64,000 bases of DNA. Origin: Tetragonia tetragonoides. Its lineage: Eukaryota > Streptophyta > Magnoliopsida > Caryophyllales > Aizoaceae. The translations under genes were made by a program, and so were the position numbers. Numbering within the stretch: the first letter of the stretch is position 1; each line of letters starts with the position of its first letter. The stretch lies in NCBI GenBank assembly GCA_038025085.1, contig CM076142.1:32828001-32892000 (forward strand). Direction: 5' to 3'. Below, piece after piece: positions 42,518 through 54,605 of the stretch. The notes under the pieces are model-generated. The model saw nothing but the letters and a program-made list of their open reading frames with translations. It did no database searches and was not told where the DNA came from.

Positions 42518-44780
42518 ATGGCCGAAGGTGACATGCCACCTCCACCACCTAAGACTACTGATGAGATGTTAGCTGAAATGATGACAATGTTGGAAACCAT
42601 GGGAAACCGTGTGACACGGATAGAAAGAAAGGTTAAGGAAGCTGACCCTTTCAACCAAGATAATCCTCCACCTCGAGATGACAAAGTAGAAGAGCTAAGT
42701 GCTCAAGTTAAGAACCTTGAGTTAGCTCTAACTCAAAACAAGGTCATAAGTGACTACATGATCAATGCTGAAGGATATTCCTCTCACATCAAGGGGAAGC
42801 TCCCACAAAAGTTCTCTATTTTTGAAGTCCCCACCTTCAAAGGGACCCATGTTCCAACAGATCACATAAGGGCTTTCACCACTGTGATGGGACTAAGAGG
42901 AGTAGATCCTGACCTCTATATTCATCTTTTCTCACAAACCTTGGACCGCATTGTTAGGGCATGGTTCTTCAAGCTTGAGCCCAATCAAATTCAAGAATAG
43001 AACAAAGTGTCTAGTTTATTCCTCACTAGGTATGCCGACAACGTCATCCAATCAACTAGCATGAGAGAGTTGGAAGCAATAAAGCAAGGTGAAAATGAAA
43101 GCTTCACTGACTTTGTTAAGAAATGGAGAACTAAAGTGGCCGAAATGCTTGACCGTCCATCCGAGGAAGAGTGAATTCGGAAACTCATCAAGAATTTACA
43201 ACTTCCTTACTTGAATCCTCTCAAATATCAAGCAATTACTTTGAAGGTGGGGACAACTCAGTAGTGTGGGATTGCTCATAGAGGACGATCAAGCACTCCA
43301 AAAGGAGAAAAGTAAGGACTTCTTCAACAAAGGCACTTAGAACTCCAACTACAAGAAGAATCCCAATTCGGGAAGCTCTTCCAACAAGATTAATAAAGTC
43401 AATGTTGTCTGCGACAAACCGCAAGGCAATACACCCCATTGGGCATGACCTATGCTAAGCTTTGGAAAAGCTTGTCAAGAATGACTATCTCAATGTCATG
43501 GGCCCCACTCCGGATCCTGACGTCGAAAAGAGGAGCCCATCATGGAATCCTCTCAATAAAGCATGGTCAAAATGAAAGCTTCACTGACTTTGTTAAGAAA
43601 TGGAGAGCTAAAGTGGCCGAAATGCTTGACCGTCCATCCGAGGAAGAGTGAATTCGGAAACTCATCAAGAATTTACAACTTCCTTACTTGAATCCTCTCA
43701 TATATCAAGCAATTACTTTGAAGGTGGGGACAACTCAATAGAGTGAGATTGCTCATAGAGGACGATCAAGCACTCAAAAAGGAGAAAAGTAAGGACTTCT
43801 TCAACAAAGGCACTTATAACTCGAACTACAAGAAGAATTCCAATTCGGGAAGCTCTTCCAATAAGATTAATGAAGTCAATGCTGCCTACGACAAACCGCA
43901 AGGCAATACACCCCATTGGGCATGACCTATGCTAAAGCTTTGGAAAAGCTTGTCAAGAATGAATATCTCAATGTCATGGGCCCCACTCCGGATTCTGACA
44001 TCGAAAAGAGGAGCCCATAATGGAATCCTCTCAATAAAGCATGGTGAAAATGAAAGCTTCATTGACTTTGTTAAGAAATGGAGAACTAAAGTGGCCGAAA
44101 TGCTTGACCGTCCATCCGAGGAAGAGTGAATTCGGAAACTCATCAAGAATTTACAACTTCCTTACTTGAATCCTCTCAAATATCAAGCAATTACTTTGAA
44201 GGTGGGGACAACTCAATAGTGTGGGATTGCTCATAGAGGACGATCAAGCACTCAAAAAGGAGAAAAGTAAGGACTTCTTCAACAAAGGCACTTATAACTC
44301 AAACTACAAGAAGAATCCCAATTCAGGAAGCTCTTCCAACAAGATTAATGAAGTCAATGCTATCTACGACAAAAAGCAAGGCAATACACCCCATTGGGCA
44401 TGACCTATGCTAAAGCTTTGGAAAAGCTTGTCAAGAATGACTATCTTAATGTCATGGGCCCCTCTCTGGATCCTGACGTCGAAAAGAGGAGCCCGTCATG
44501 GAATCCTAATCTTTATTGCAAATTCCATAGAGGAAAAAGACATGACACCGAGAAGTGTTGGACACTCAAAAATAAAATCCAGGATCTTTTTGACAATGAG
44601 ACTATTCCCAACCCAAAGAATGTTCCCCCTCCAAACAACAACACCAATCCTCTAGGTGCGGTTTTCATCATTACAAATGAAGAGGAAGAAAAGGACCCCT
44701 CTCGCCTGATTGTGCCAGTTGGCCATTCCATCCCATCATTTAAGCTTGACTCGCTCCACCTAGGTAGCCAGACATTGGGA
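42518..44780 (+). pseudogene. Element A gag, with a tandem triplication
   Basis: ATG at 42518 (MAEGDMPPPPPKTTDEMLAEMM). An in-frame TTG nine bases earlier may be the decayed original start. Parts visible: coiled-coil-like ETMGNRVTRIERKVKEADPF, QKFSIFEVPTFKGTHVPTDH, the gag core (VRAWFFKLEPNQIQE, then a stop at 42998), LDRPSEEE at about 43145, and a knuckle CKFHRGKRHDTEKC (about 44516). The segment 43078-44506 is three tandem copies of a unit of about 477 bp, each carrying its own stops. A frameshift follows near 44786. Divergent from F1 gag but with the same domain order. Confidence 0.8.
43078..44506 (+). repeat. Three tandem copies of about 477 bp within gag of element A
   Basis: GTGAATTCGGAAACTCATCA recurs at 43171, 43648 and 44126, periods of 477 and 478 bp. 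Copies begin near CAATAAAGCA and end near CATGGAATCC. They share the TGA after SEEE, so they arose from an already broken gag. Confidence 0.85.
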
Positions 44781-45647
44781 AAGCGATAGCGACGAGGAAG
44801 ATGCTACCCTTCAAATTTCTAAACCATGGTCTGACTCTTCTGATGATGAATCTCCTGAAGTCGAACACCTCACGAGGTCGGGAAGGCATTACATACCACC
44901 CCATCTCCAGAACAAGGATCCATTACAAAACACAGGTTTAGTCATACCACAAGTGAGAGACTCTCCACTAGTCCAAAACAAGGACCAAAACCCTCCAATC
45001 GAGGATGTTGTCACTACACTGCTTAAACAGTTTCAAAAGACTAAGGTCGATATCTCTATATGGCAACTCTTGACTACCTCTCAAGTACATAGGAATGCTT
45101 CACTAAAAGCACTTAATCAAACTATGGTTTTCCCCGAAGCTACTCCGGATGATTTAATCAATGTCCTCATGAAAGGAAATTCGTTGCAACCAATTGCATT
45201 TACTAATGAAGACCTTCCACCCGAAGGAACTCATCACAACAAGGCACTCTACCTAACTTCCATATGTGAGAAGAAACAGGTCCCAGTGACTCTAATAGAC
45301 AACGGGTCCGTTGTCAACGTTTGTCCCCTAAGGACCGCCCAATGCTTGGGCATAAATGTCAACAACCTCGCGCATGTCGCACAAGGATTGAGGGCCTACG
45401 AATATTCCAAACGAAACGTCTTAGGCATATTCTCAATTAACCTCAACACTGGACCAATTGAGAAAATGGTACAATTCCATGTCATCGACATCCCAGCTAC
45501 ATTCAATTTACTCCTAGGATGCCCATGGCTCCATGGATTAAACGCGATAGCTTCAACATTACACACAAAGGTCAAAATGATGGTTAGAGGGGTAGTTCTA
45601 GAGGTTAGAGCTGATTCTATGATCGCTAGCATTAAAGACACGCCGGT
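44781..45647 (+). pseudogene. Element A protease, 5' part, interrupted
   Basis: Aspartic protease with active-site motif TLIDNGSVVNVCP (about 45289), VAQGLRAYEYSKRNVLG and FNLLLGCPWLHG (about 45505). The reading frame from 44953 stays open up to the insertion at 45648 and continues at 49242 with PVFKVEH-type sequence. F1 has Arg where this copy has Cys in LLLGCPW. Confidence 0.82.
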
Positions 45648-48600
45648 TGTAACACCCCGGATTTTCTACTATTAAATAAATAAAAATACACAAACTCGAG
45701 TCGAAAAACGGGCAGAGTTTCCTTTATAAACAGACATCCCAAGTTATCGAACTTTTAAAAACCTGCTTAAACAGAAAATACAACAAAATCAAACTTTACA
45801 GCGGCAGACTTCTAACCAAATCCGGAGCATCACTGCCGCACTCACTCATAGAATGAGTGCAAGGCAACCATTATAAAACCTATAACAACCAACAACTTTC
45901 AGGGTTTACAAATTACAACTGAATCAATCCAACTAATATAATCAGAAGCAAAAGGACTAATCTTCTCATCAGCTCACAACGATCATCCAGTACTGATCTT
46001 CAAAAAACCTGTAAGACATATTCCAATCTACTCCCCCATGCAATCGAATATCGCATAGGTTCATCATAGGCCCACCATTGAAAAAAATGGACGCACACAC
46101 ACGTAACACAGAAAGTAACCAATCAGCAAAGCTGAGTAACCAAACATTCTATCGAAAATAAATCAAAACAGTAAATCTCAACTCAGGTCAACTATGACCT
46201 TAGACATCACAAAATCCCAAAATAAGTCTCAATTGCATTCTAGGGTACAATTCCATTTATAACTCATATCCCTAAGAATATGTGCCAATCGCTCTCGGTC
46301 ACAAGCTCCTAGCCTAAACAATGTGGGAAGTGAACTGGCGGTAAAACCCACAGATGCAACACCATTCTCATAACTCGGCCATAAGCCCTCATAACACATA
46401 CATAGCCCGCAAGCACTCAAAAGTCCACTCTCGGACCAATTCTCATACCATGTAACCATTTCATAAACAAATGCTCATCGCCTAAGAGTCAACGTCTTAG
46501 GCTACTTGCCCAGATATCTAGAATTAAGGTAGCTAATAACGTCGGAGCCTTAAACCAAGATCAATTTAATACCAATTCGTTTTCATATACTCATAATTCT
46601 CATTCCATTTCAAATACCCAATTCGGGTCAATACAAGTATAGCATCCATAACATGGCACGGTTTCCTCAAATCATTGTATGTTCTCGGGTCCTTGCTAAT
46701 CTCTATTGTAGTCTAATAAAATAACCAAGTCTATAATCTCCCTTGTCTCTAAACACTAACCACCCGCAAGACCATTGTAATTTATACTCAATCACTAGCA
46801 AAGCTTTTATAGTCTGTAATCAATCATGGCAGTAATAAGGCATGATACAGGTTGCATAACAATAATCATATAATTGATCAGCAACTATAATAAGAGTAAA
46901 ATTCAGAATTTAATCCAACACATAGCATATATACATGAATTCATATAATTAAGCATCCATTCCACACATAAAAGAGAAAATAACATCCATCTCCAACCGA
47001 ATAGAAAGGGTTACCTCTAATTTAATCTCCAATCAACTAGGCATCATAATCCTTCCAATTCAATCCTCAAATCCAACATATATACACATAATAAAATCAA
47101 GAAATCAGAATTATGCAATTTAAACTCAATAATCAGAAATTCAATAATCAATTTAGGGTTTAGGCTTTCACCCATCCTTGAAGGAGAGAAGAGACATGGA
47201 GCCTAGAGCATCACCACATCTGCTGGTCGCGGGTAACGTGACTAGAGCGAGTAGAATAGTGACTACCCATACTGTTCATCGAAGATACAATCACGCCATG
47301 GAATTAATGACTCTAGTGTGCACACTACCTCTAGTACAATTACACGAGCCTAGAGGACTTAATAAATGGGGAATGATCCGTCCCAGACACACTGTGAGGT
47401 GTCCATAAGTAACTTGGGAATCACTCATCCCTTGATCTACACCATTAGGTGTAATCCTGTTTGCTCGATTACTCCTAGGGATCCATTAGGAGCCTTACTC
47501 TCATTTAATTCAATTCACATAATTTGCATTAGTTGACATTAGTGGTACTATGAGACCATGACTAACTAATTCATTTCATGCTCTTGAAAATGAATAGTAA
47601 ATAATGACGATAATGATAATTCAATACCATGAGAATTAAGCATGCTTTAATTCAATAACGACGATAATTCAATAACGATGACAAGTAATGTCGATGACAA
47701 TTTCGGCAGCACTTCGACAGGGTAATATGATATCAAAAATCACAATCATCCAAGACATTCAACGATAATATATAGGTACTCACAAGCACTCAATAATACC
47801 CATACCAAGTAGCATATAATTAATAGCATAATAATACTAATAATTCACCATTCAACAATTGTTCAATAATCATCATATGGACTAATTAATTCCCAAAACA
47901 TGATAACATAAACATGCTAATTATAATCCATATTTACAGCAGTAAGCATGCTTAAGAAATCTGATAATAACGACGATATAATTTAATCATGCTTTGCATA
48001 TTAAATTCACAATAATTTCCCAATTAGCACATAACACATCAAAATAGTTTTGATGGGGCTTTGGAAGAAGGTAGGCATCAACGCTTACCACTACAATGCT
48101 ACCAACAGTAAGTATGCTCCAACCAATCGACGATAATCACGCTGGCTCGTTAGGGGCTAATTGAAAATAATTACCAAATCAGTATTAATTGAAAAAGAAA
48201 ATACAAAAAGTAACGAAATCTCAGTGTGATAATTTTATTAAATGTTTTGATTTATTTCAACCAATCTAGGCTTTTGAAAATCCGAATTCTGATTCCGAAT
48301 GGGTGCAGAAAAATAAAAAAAGTTAATAAAAAATACTGAAAATCGAATTAATAATTATGAAAAAATATAAAAACAAAACCCTAAGTTTAAAACTAGGTCT
48401 AGATCTTGGGTACCTATGCATGGGACCGATAACCTGACCCATCACCACCACCACCACCCAATGGCCACCATGGCCGGTGGTGGTGGTCGCCGGATCTCCA
48501 GCGAAGAGAGGAGAGAGAAATTGCGAAGAGAGAGAAAGGGAGAGAAGGAAAGAACGGGCGAGAGAGAAGAGTAGAGGGAGCAGGGGGCTCGATCTCGGAC

Positions 48601-49241
48601 CTGGGCCATCACTGGCGACCACCTAAGGGCAGCCTTGTGGCGTCGTGGTGGTTCAGGTGGCATGACGGCCAAAACTGGGGGAAGCGGAGAGGAGTCCGAG
48701 CGAAAGAGAGAAAGAAAAAGAAAGAGAAAGAGAGAGGGAGGAGGAGAGAGATTACCGACAGCAGGGAGGAGGTGGCGCCGGTGGTTGCTTCCGGCGAGGA
48801 GAGCCGGTGGAGAGAGGAGAGAGAGAGGGAGGCCGGTGAGAGAAGAGAGAGAAAGAGAGCTTTGAGGGTTTTGGTTCAGTTTGCAAAACTGATCAATTGT
48901 CTCACATTTTTCCTTGTATAGGTCATCGGTCAACCCAAGTCACATACTACTAGGTTTAGGATTTTTATTTAATAATTTTCTGATTTAAATAGCTAACTAA
49001 AACTAATGAAAACTATTTAAAACAATATGAATAATTCTTATTCATAAATAAAATATTTTAATTAAACTCCTCAAAATTAATAAATGCAATTTATGAGAGT
49101 CCCATAATAATAATTAATATTATTATGGCTTTAATTGAATAAATCGAATCTTTAAATGAATATACGATTTAATCTCCGAAAAAGGTTTATAAATCATTTA
49201 CAATTCAATATAATAATTATACAAAATATTGGGGTATCACA
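45648..49241 (-). mobile_element. 3.6-kb LTR-like insertion (candidate solo LTR), TSD CCGGT
   Basis: Ends are TGTAACACCCCGG on the left and GGGGTATCACA on the right. CCGGT occurs directly outside both ends (45643-45647, 49242-49246), the 5-bp duplication of an LTR retroelement. The interior encodes no gag or pol and is AT-rich with a pyrimidine/GA tract (48500-48870), so a solo LTR is the simplest reading. Homology to 24144-26440 is on the opposite strand, which suggests minus orientation. The TG..CA ends are themselves near inverted repeats (TGTRAYACCCC). Confidence 0.75.
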
Positions 49242-50330
49242 CCGGTTTTTAAAGTCGAGCACACTACGCAAGACGAAGAATTCTGGGGTTTTATGACTGA
49301 ATGCGTCGCCCTACTTGAGCATGATATAGCTCCTTTCGCACCATATTCCCACCTAGGAATTAATATCATTCTAAGAAATTAGGGCCACTTCCCTGGCACA
49401 TCTCTAGGCAAAGATGTCTCCAAACTACCTGTTTGGTCATCCAAAGCCGGAAAAAATCTTTTTGGGTTGGGCTATAACCCTACCAAAGAAAAGGGGAAGA
49501 GAAGGGCCATTAAGGAAAATAAAGCCTATGATATCCCCATGGCACCATACCCGCACACACTAAACGGGCAGTTCGTCTAGTATGGAAATCCATTCCCTTA
49601 TTATGGCTTTCCCGAGCCCTATGTTCTCCATGTTTATGGAATCCAAGTTCCCGGATTCGATGTCTTCCAAGACTACTACGCGCTGGAAGAAACTCCTTTG
49701 CCTGTAACAAGGAGGCTAAACTTTGATTGGGTAGAGGACACACCCAACAACACTTTGGGTCTACTATTTGGACAAGGGCATCGCCATCCAAAAGATGAGG
49801 AGCTCCACAATGTCAATAAAGCAATTCAAGATGAAAACTTTGACCCAACTAAGTTGATCACTCCAAACGAGGGTCATCTCACAAAGTAGTAATGCACCAT
49901 AAGCTGGACGAGAGCCAACAGAAAGAAGATCAAGATCACGATCTCCGTAGAATCCAAGCCTGACACCGACACTGACTCCAACCGGATTGAGTCTAATTCT
50001 GAAGACGAGTCTAATATAGTAGAGTCGGGTGGTCTACCCAAATCTATGTTTAATTCTGTTTGCAAGTCTAATGATGTTAAAGCCAATAGTAATGACTCAG
50101 TTGATGTTGTAGTTTCCTCTATCAATGAAATGATTACTGATTCTGCTTATTTCTTGGATTACTTAGTAGCTAATAATTCAAAAAATGAACAAGAATTGCC
50201 CAAAGAAGTAACTAAAGCACTATTTGAGCATGAACAAAAGACTTCAATTGTGGAAGAAACAGAATTAATCAATCTTGCGATCAAGAGCCGCGCCATGTGC
50301 GCATTGGCTTATTGTTAACTCCCAAAGAGC
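49242..50330 (+). pseudogene. Element A protease-RT linker region
   Basis: Resumes the polyprotein after the insertion: DEEFWGFMTECVALLEHDIA, then a Tyr/Pro-rich region (YGFPEPYVLHVYGIQVPGFD, PLPVTRRLNFDWVEDT) and an acidic stretch to about 50320. Stops occur at about 49379 and 49578. This linker is typical of Tat polyproteins in length but has no named domain that I can recognise. Confidence 0.7.
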
Positions 50331-51300
50331 GAGAAAGCTTTATAAATCTCTTAAAAAGAATACATAGACGTTTTCGCTTGGTCCTACAAAGATATGCCGG
50401 GAATAAGTGGTGAGATAGCACAACATACAATACCGCTCAATCCTGATTCCAAGCCGGTAAAGCAAAAACTTCGGAGAATGAAACCTGAGTGGACACTAAA
50501 AATCAAAGAAAAGGTGCAAAAACAGCTCGCAGTAGGTTTTATTAAGGTCGCTCAATATCCAGAATGGATCGCTAATATAATGCCCGTTCCAAAAAAGGAC
50601 GGCAAAGTAAGGATGTGCGTCGATTTAAGAGATCTAAACAAGGCAAGTCCAAAGGGCGACTTTCCTTTGCCACATATAGACGTACTAGTGGACAATACCG
50701 CAGGACATGCCCTCTTATCATTCATGGACGGCTATGCAGGGTATAACCAAATAAAAATGACCGAAGAAGATATGGAGAAAACCACCTTCATAACCCAATG
50801 GGGAACATATTGCTATACCGTCATGCCTTTCGGGTTGAAGAATGCGGGAGCAACATACCAAAGAACCGAAACTTTCCTTCTATATGACATGATGCACAAG
50901 GAAGCCGAGGTCTATGTAAAGATATGATCATCAAATCCAAGGAGAGAGAAGGGCATGCACCCTCTCTAAAGAAGTTCTTCGACAGGCTTCGGAACTACAA
51001 TATGAGGTTAAATCCTCAAAAGTGCGCATTTGGAGTAACTTCTGGCAAGCTCTTAGGATTCGTCATAAGCACAAGAGGCATTGAAATTGATCCTACCAAA
51101 ATCAAAGCTATAAGAGATATGCCATCTCCCAAAAGTGAAAAGGAGATAAGAGGATTCTTAGGATGGCTCCAATATATAAGTCGATTCATATCCAAATTGA
51201 CTATTACATGCGAACCCATCATCCAAAAGCTGAAAAGCACACCAAATCTACCTGGGATGATCAATGCAAGCAAGCCTTCGACAAGATCAAAGAGTATTTA
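50331..51300 (+). pseudogene. Element A reverse transcriptase, catalytic motif frameshifted
   Basis: RT copies the RNA into cDNA. Motifs in order: VFAWSYKDMPGI (about 50370), ANIMPVPKKDGKVRMCVDLR (about 50575), LNKASPKGDFPLPHID, SFMDGYAGYNQI (about 50720), TPFGLKNAGATYQR-like VMPFGLKNAGATYQR (about 50820), and LGFVISTRGIEIDPTKI (about 51050). The position of the YVDD box (about 50915) reads TATGTAAAGATATGATC, one base short, so both aspartates are lost and the frame shifts. This is the only RT in the window. Confidence 0.88.
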
Positions 51301-52261
51301 GCTAATCCACCCGTATTGGTTCCACCAATTCCTGGAAAGCCACTTTATGCTATACCTAACGGTCACAGAAACCGCCATGGGTGCTATGTTGGCCCAAAAT
51401 GTGGAAAATGACGAAAAGGCAATATACTACCTTAGCAAGAAATTCTTAAAATACGAAACACGCTACTCCACACTAGAGAAAACGTGTCTTGCATTGGTCA
51501 TGGCAATGAAGAATCTTCAACACTAGATGGTACAACATTCTATCCATATAAAGTCAAGGATGAATCCACTAAAGTACGTGTTCGGAAAACCCATTCTTAG
51601 TGGAAGAATAGCAAGGTGGACTGTCATGCTTTCAGAATTCGATCTAACTTTTGAACACCAAAAGGCAGTCAAAAGACATGCCATTTCTGAACATCTCGCT
51701 GAAAACCCAGTTAATAGCGAAGATGCCGCACATGACTTTCCCGATGAAGGAATATGAGTGTCGAAGAAACCACTTGGTAGTTATACTTTGACGGAGTATC
51801 AAACCAAAAAGGTTGCGGCGTAGAAGTATTATTAGTCAGGCCAGAAGGCGCACATACTCCCATAGCCGTCAAATTAGACCATTAGGTAACCAACAACGAC
51901 ACCGAATATGAAGCATGCATCACTGGTTTAGAAGCGGTAATAGAACTACAAATTAAGGATCTAAAGGTGTATGGAGATTCAACTCTCATCATAAACCAAG
52001 TGTCCAATAAATGGAGAGTGAAAAGAGAATCCCTGGCACCTTACCAGGAATATCTTGAAAAGAAGCCAAATATTTCACTCACGTCCGTTTCACATACCTC
52101 CCTAGAGATGACAACCAGTTCGCGGATGCCTTAGCAAAGATGGCCTCCATGGTAAATATCCCAGATGATGTAATCTCCATGCCCATTCACATTCAAAGGC
52201 GCACGAGCCCGCCTTTTGTAATGCACTTGAAGTACGCGCCAACGAGGAAGAAGAAGAGGAA
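51301..52261 (+). pseudogene. Element A RNase H domains (two)
   Basis: The first RNase H follows RT (about 51280-51760) with KAIYYLSKKFLKYETRYSTLE and RMNPLKYVFGKPILSGRIAR. A second, archaeal-type RNase H follows (about 51779-52130) with YFDGVSNQKGCG, TEYEACITGLE and YGDSTLIINQV, showing the Asp, Glu, Asp series. Two consecutive RNase H domains are a hallmark of the Tat lineage. Stops occur after LQH (about 51524), after FPDEGI (51755), after TTW (about 51778) and after LDH (about 51883). Confidence 0.82.
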
Positions 52262-53497
52262 TTGTTTAGCGACATTCTCAATCTAATAGCCAAAGGTGGT
52301 TACCCCCTACAATCAACACCTAGGGCACAAAGAGCTTTAAGAAGACTAGCCGCACAATACATACATGTGCAAGGCAAACTTTATAAAAAGACACCACAAG
52401 GGCTAAGTCTTCTATGCTTAAAGGAACGTGAGGCCATCAAAGTCATGAGCGACATACGTAATGGCTTATGTGGTCCCCATATGAATGGATTCACCTTGGT
52501 CAAGAAGATCCTAAGGCAAGGATAATATTGGACTACGATGGAAAAGGAGTGCATCAAATACGTGAGAAAGTGCACACGCTGCCAATTCCACGCTAATTTA
52601 CAACATAGACCTCCTACTCCTCTACATACATTCACTTCACCATGGTCGTTCTCTGCATGGGGCATTGACAACATTGGAAAAATCTCCCATACAGGCCATG
52701 AATACATAGTAGTTGCTATAGATTATTTCACCAAATGGGTTGAAGCTCGCTCGTATGCAAGAATAGTGTCAAAGCATGTGGCAAAGTTCACACATGACAA
52801 CATCATTACCAGATACGGAGTACCCCACGAAACCATAAGTAATCAAGGGACCCAATTCAAAAAGGATGTTGCCAAAATTTTCACTAAGTTTAAAATTCAA
52901 CATCGACAGTCTTCACCTTATAGGCCACAAACGAATGGAGCCAAAGAATCCGCAAACAAGAACATAAAGCAAATGATAGCCAAGATGATGGAAAACTACG
53001 AAGATTGGCCCGACAAGCTGCAATTCGCCTTATGGGGATATAGAACTACTATCCGATCCTTAACAGGAGCAACGCCTTATTCTTTAGTATACGGAATGGA
53101 GGCGGTACTCCCAGTCGAGGTAGAAATCCCTTCCTTAAGGATAGCTTTGGAAAGTGAATTACCCGACGTGGACTGGGTCCAGGCCCGATATGACCAATTG
53201 GTCTTGCTAGATGAGAGACGACTAAATGCCCTACATTACGGTCATGTCTACCAAGCAAGGATGGCAAGACATTTTGATCAACGATTCAAGGCTAGAGGAC
53301 TAAAAGAAGGAGACTTAGTGCTAAAAGAGGTAAGACCAATTGTAGTCGACCCTCAGGGAAAACTCAAGCCTAATTGGGCCGGCCCATACATTATCAAGAC
53401 GATATTATCCGGTGGAGCGGTAAAGTTAATGGATTTAGACGGCAACGAGTTCACTAAAGTCACAAATATGGAGCAACTTAAGCGATTCTATGCATAA
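52262..53497 (+). pseudogene. Element A integrase, second catalytic Asp replaced
   Basis: N domain with IRNG, GPHMNG, a TAA at 52523 and RKCTRCQF. Core with WGIDNIGKI (first Asp, about 52665), then TISNQGTQF (about 52833), where Asn stands for the invariant second Asp, and KESANKNIKQMI (Glu, about 52948). The C-terminal GPY/F module is intact (NWAGPYIIKTILSGGAVKLM) and the frame ends at TAA 53495-53497. The linker before it (PFCNALEVRANEEEEE) matches the PFCNN start of F1 integrase and marks where the F1 deletion ends. Confidence 0.88.
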
Positions 53498-53771
53498 AAT
53501 ATTAAATCTTTGAGAGAGCCCACTAAGGCACTAAGTCCAAGTCAAAATCGGCCAAACCCGTCCACGCAGGGTCCACAACTGGAAAAAAAAAAACACGGGA
53601 TTTGGTTTACGAACTACATTAGCCTGATTCTGCATGGATATGTAGGTAACCCTTATAACTTGGGCCCGACCACTTTGTAAGGGAGTTTTAATCCATTCGA
53701 TTAATGCAAAAATAAGCAGGTCTTTCATTAATATGGCAAAAGTCCATTACATGCTCTAATAATAAAAAAAA
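53498..53771. other. Element A post-integrase spacer
   Basis: Contains an A-run, the shared block TAGCCTGATTC and GTAGGTAACCCTT (53611-53655) and the TSD TAAAAAAAA (53763-53771) of the following MITE. Confidence 0.55.
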
Positions 53772-54422
53772 GGCAATTCCAATAAGGAAGCCTCAGTTTG
53801 TGGCGTTTCCAATTGGTAGACATTTTTAACTGCGAAATCCAGCTGGTAGGCATGTACTTTTAAAGTCGTCCAGTCCGTGACCTCTTTTTTAATTTTCCGT
53901 CAGCTTTCCCGTTAATTTTAGCGTTTGATCATATTTCTTCGTTGACTGTTATTTATGCGTAATGTTTTGACCAAAACACCCTTCTTTTAGTCCCTTTTTC
54001 CTCCAAAAAAAAAAAAAAACTCAACTTTCCCTCTCATTTTTTTTTACTCCATTTTCCCTCTTTTTTCGCCTTTATATTTCGTCTTTCTTCTTCGTTTCCT
54101 CAACTCAGAATTGAAACCTAGAATCTGTGACTATTCTCTCTCCTAAAATCCAAGGATGATGGGTTGGTTGAAGATCAGTAATGGCTGACTTCATTACAGC
54201 AGCTTTTCACAGGCGAATGATATGACATGGGTATGGTTGTTCCTTCTTAAATGGGGGCATTAACGACATATTCAACATTTAACGGGCAAGCTGGCGGGAA
54301 ATTAAAAAGAGGTCACGGGGTGGACGACGTCAAAAGTATAGGCCTACCACCTGTATTTCGCAGTTAAAAATGTCTACCAATTGAAAAAGCCACAAACTGA
54401 GGCCTACCAATTGGACTTGCCC
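53772..54422. mobile_element. Mutator-type (MULE) MITE with long TIRs, TSD TAAAAAAAA
   Basis: The first 145 bp or so (GGCAATTCCAATAAGGAAGCCTCAG onwards, in pieces) are the imperfect inverse of the last 145 bp, which end CCAATTGGACTTGCC. The nine bases TAAAAAAAA flank both sides (53763-53771 and 54423-54431), the size expected for Mutator elements. The interior (54050-54200) is pyrimidine-rich and gene-5'UTR-like but has no supported CDS. Confidence 0.8.
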
Positions 54423-54431
54423 TAAAAAAAA

Positions 54432-54605
54432 GAAGTGCGAGAAAAATAATAAATAAATAAAAGAGAAATTCTAAACTACATCTACTCGGGCATGGAAACA
54501 CGTTATTTGCATTATACTACTAAGTAAAAAAAAAAAAGCAAGACTTGCTAGACAACTAGAGGTGGACTACTCCTCCTTGTCCTTAACTTCGAGCTCTTGG
54601 GCGGG
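54432..54605. other. 3' flank of antisense gene 2 in element A
   Basis: AT-rich spacer between the MITE and the gene 2 stop. No feature seen. Confidence 0.4.

Noticed and set aside
42518..53497. Treating A gag, protease, RT and integrase as separate elements
   Set aside because: Domain order, the shared CCGGT duplication across the protease interruption and the continuing protein sequence support one element broken by insertions.
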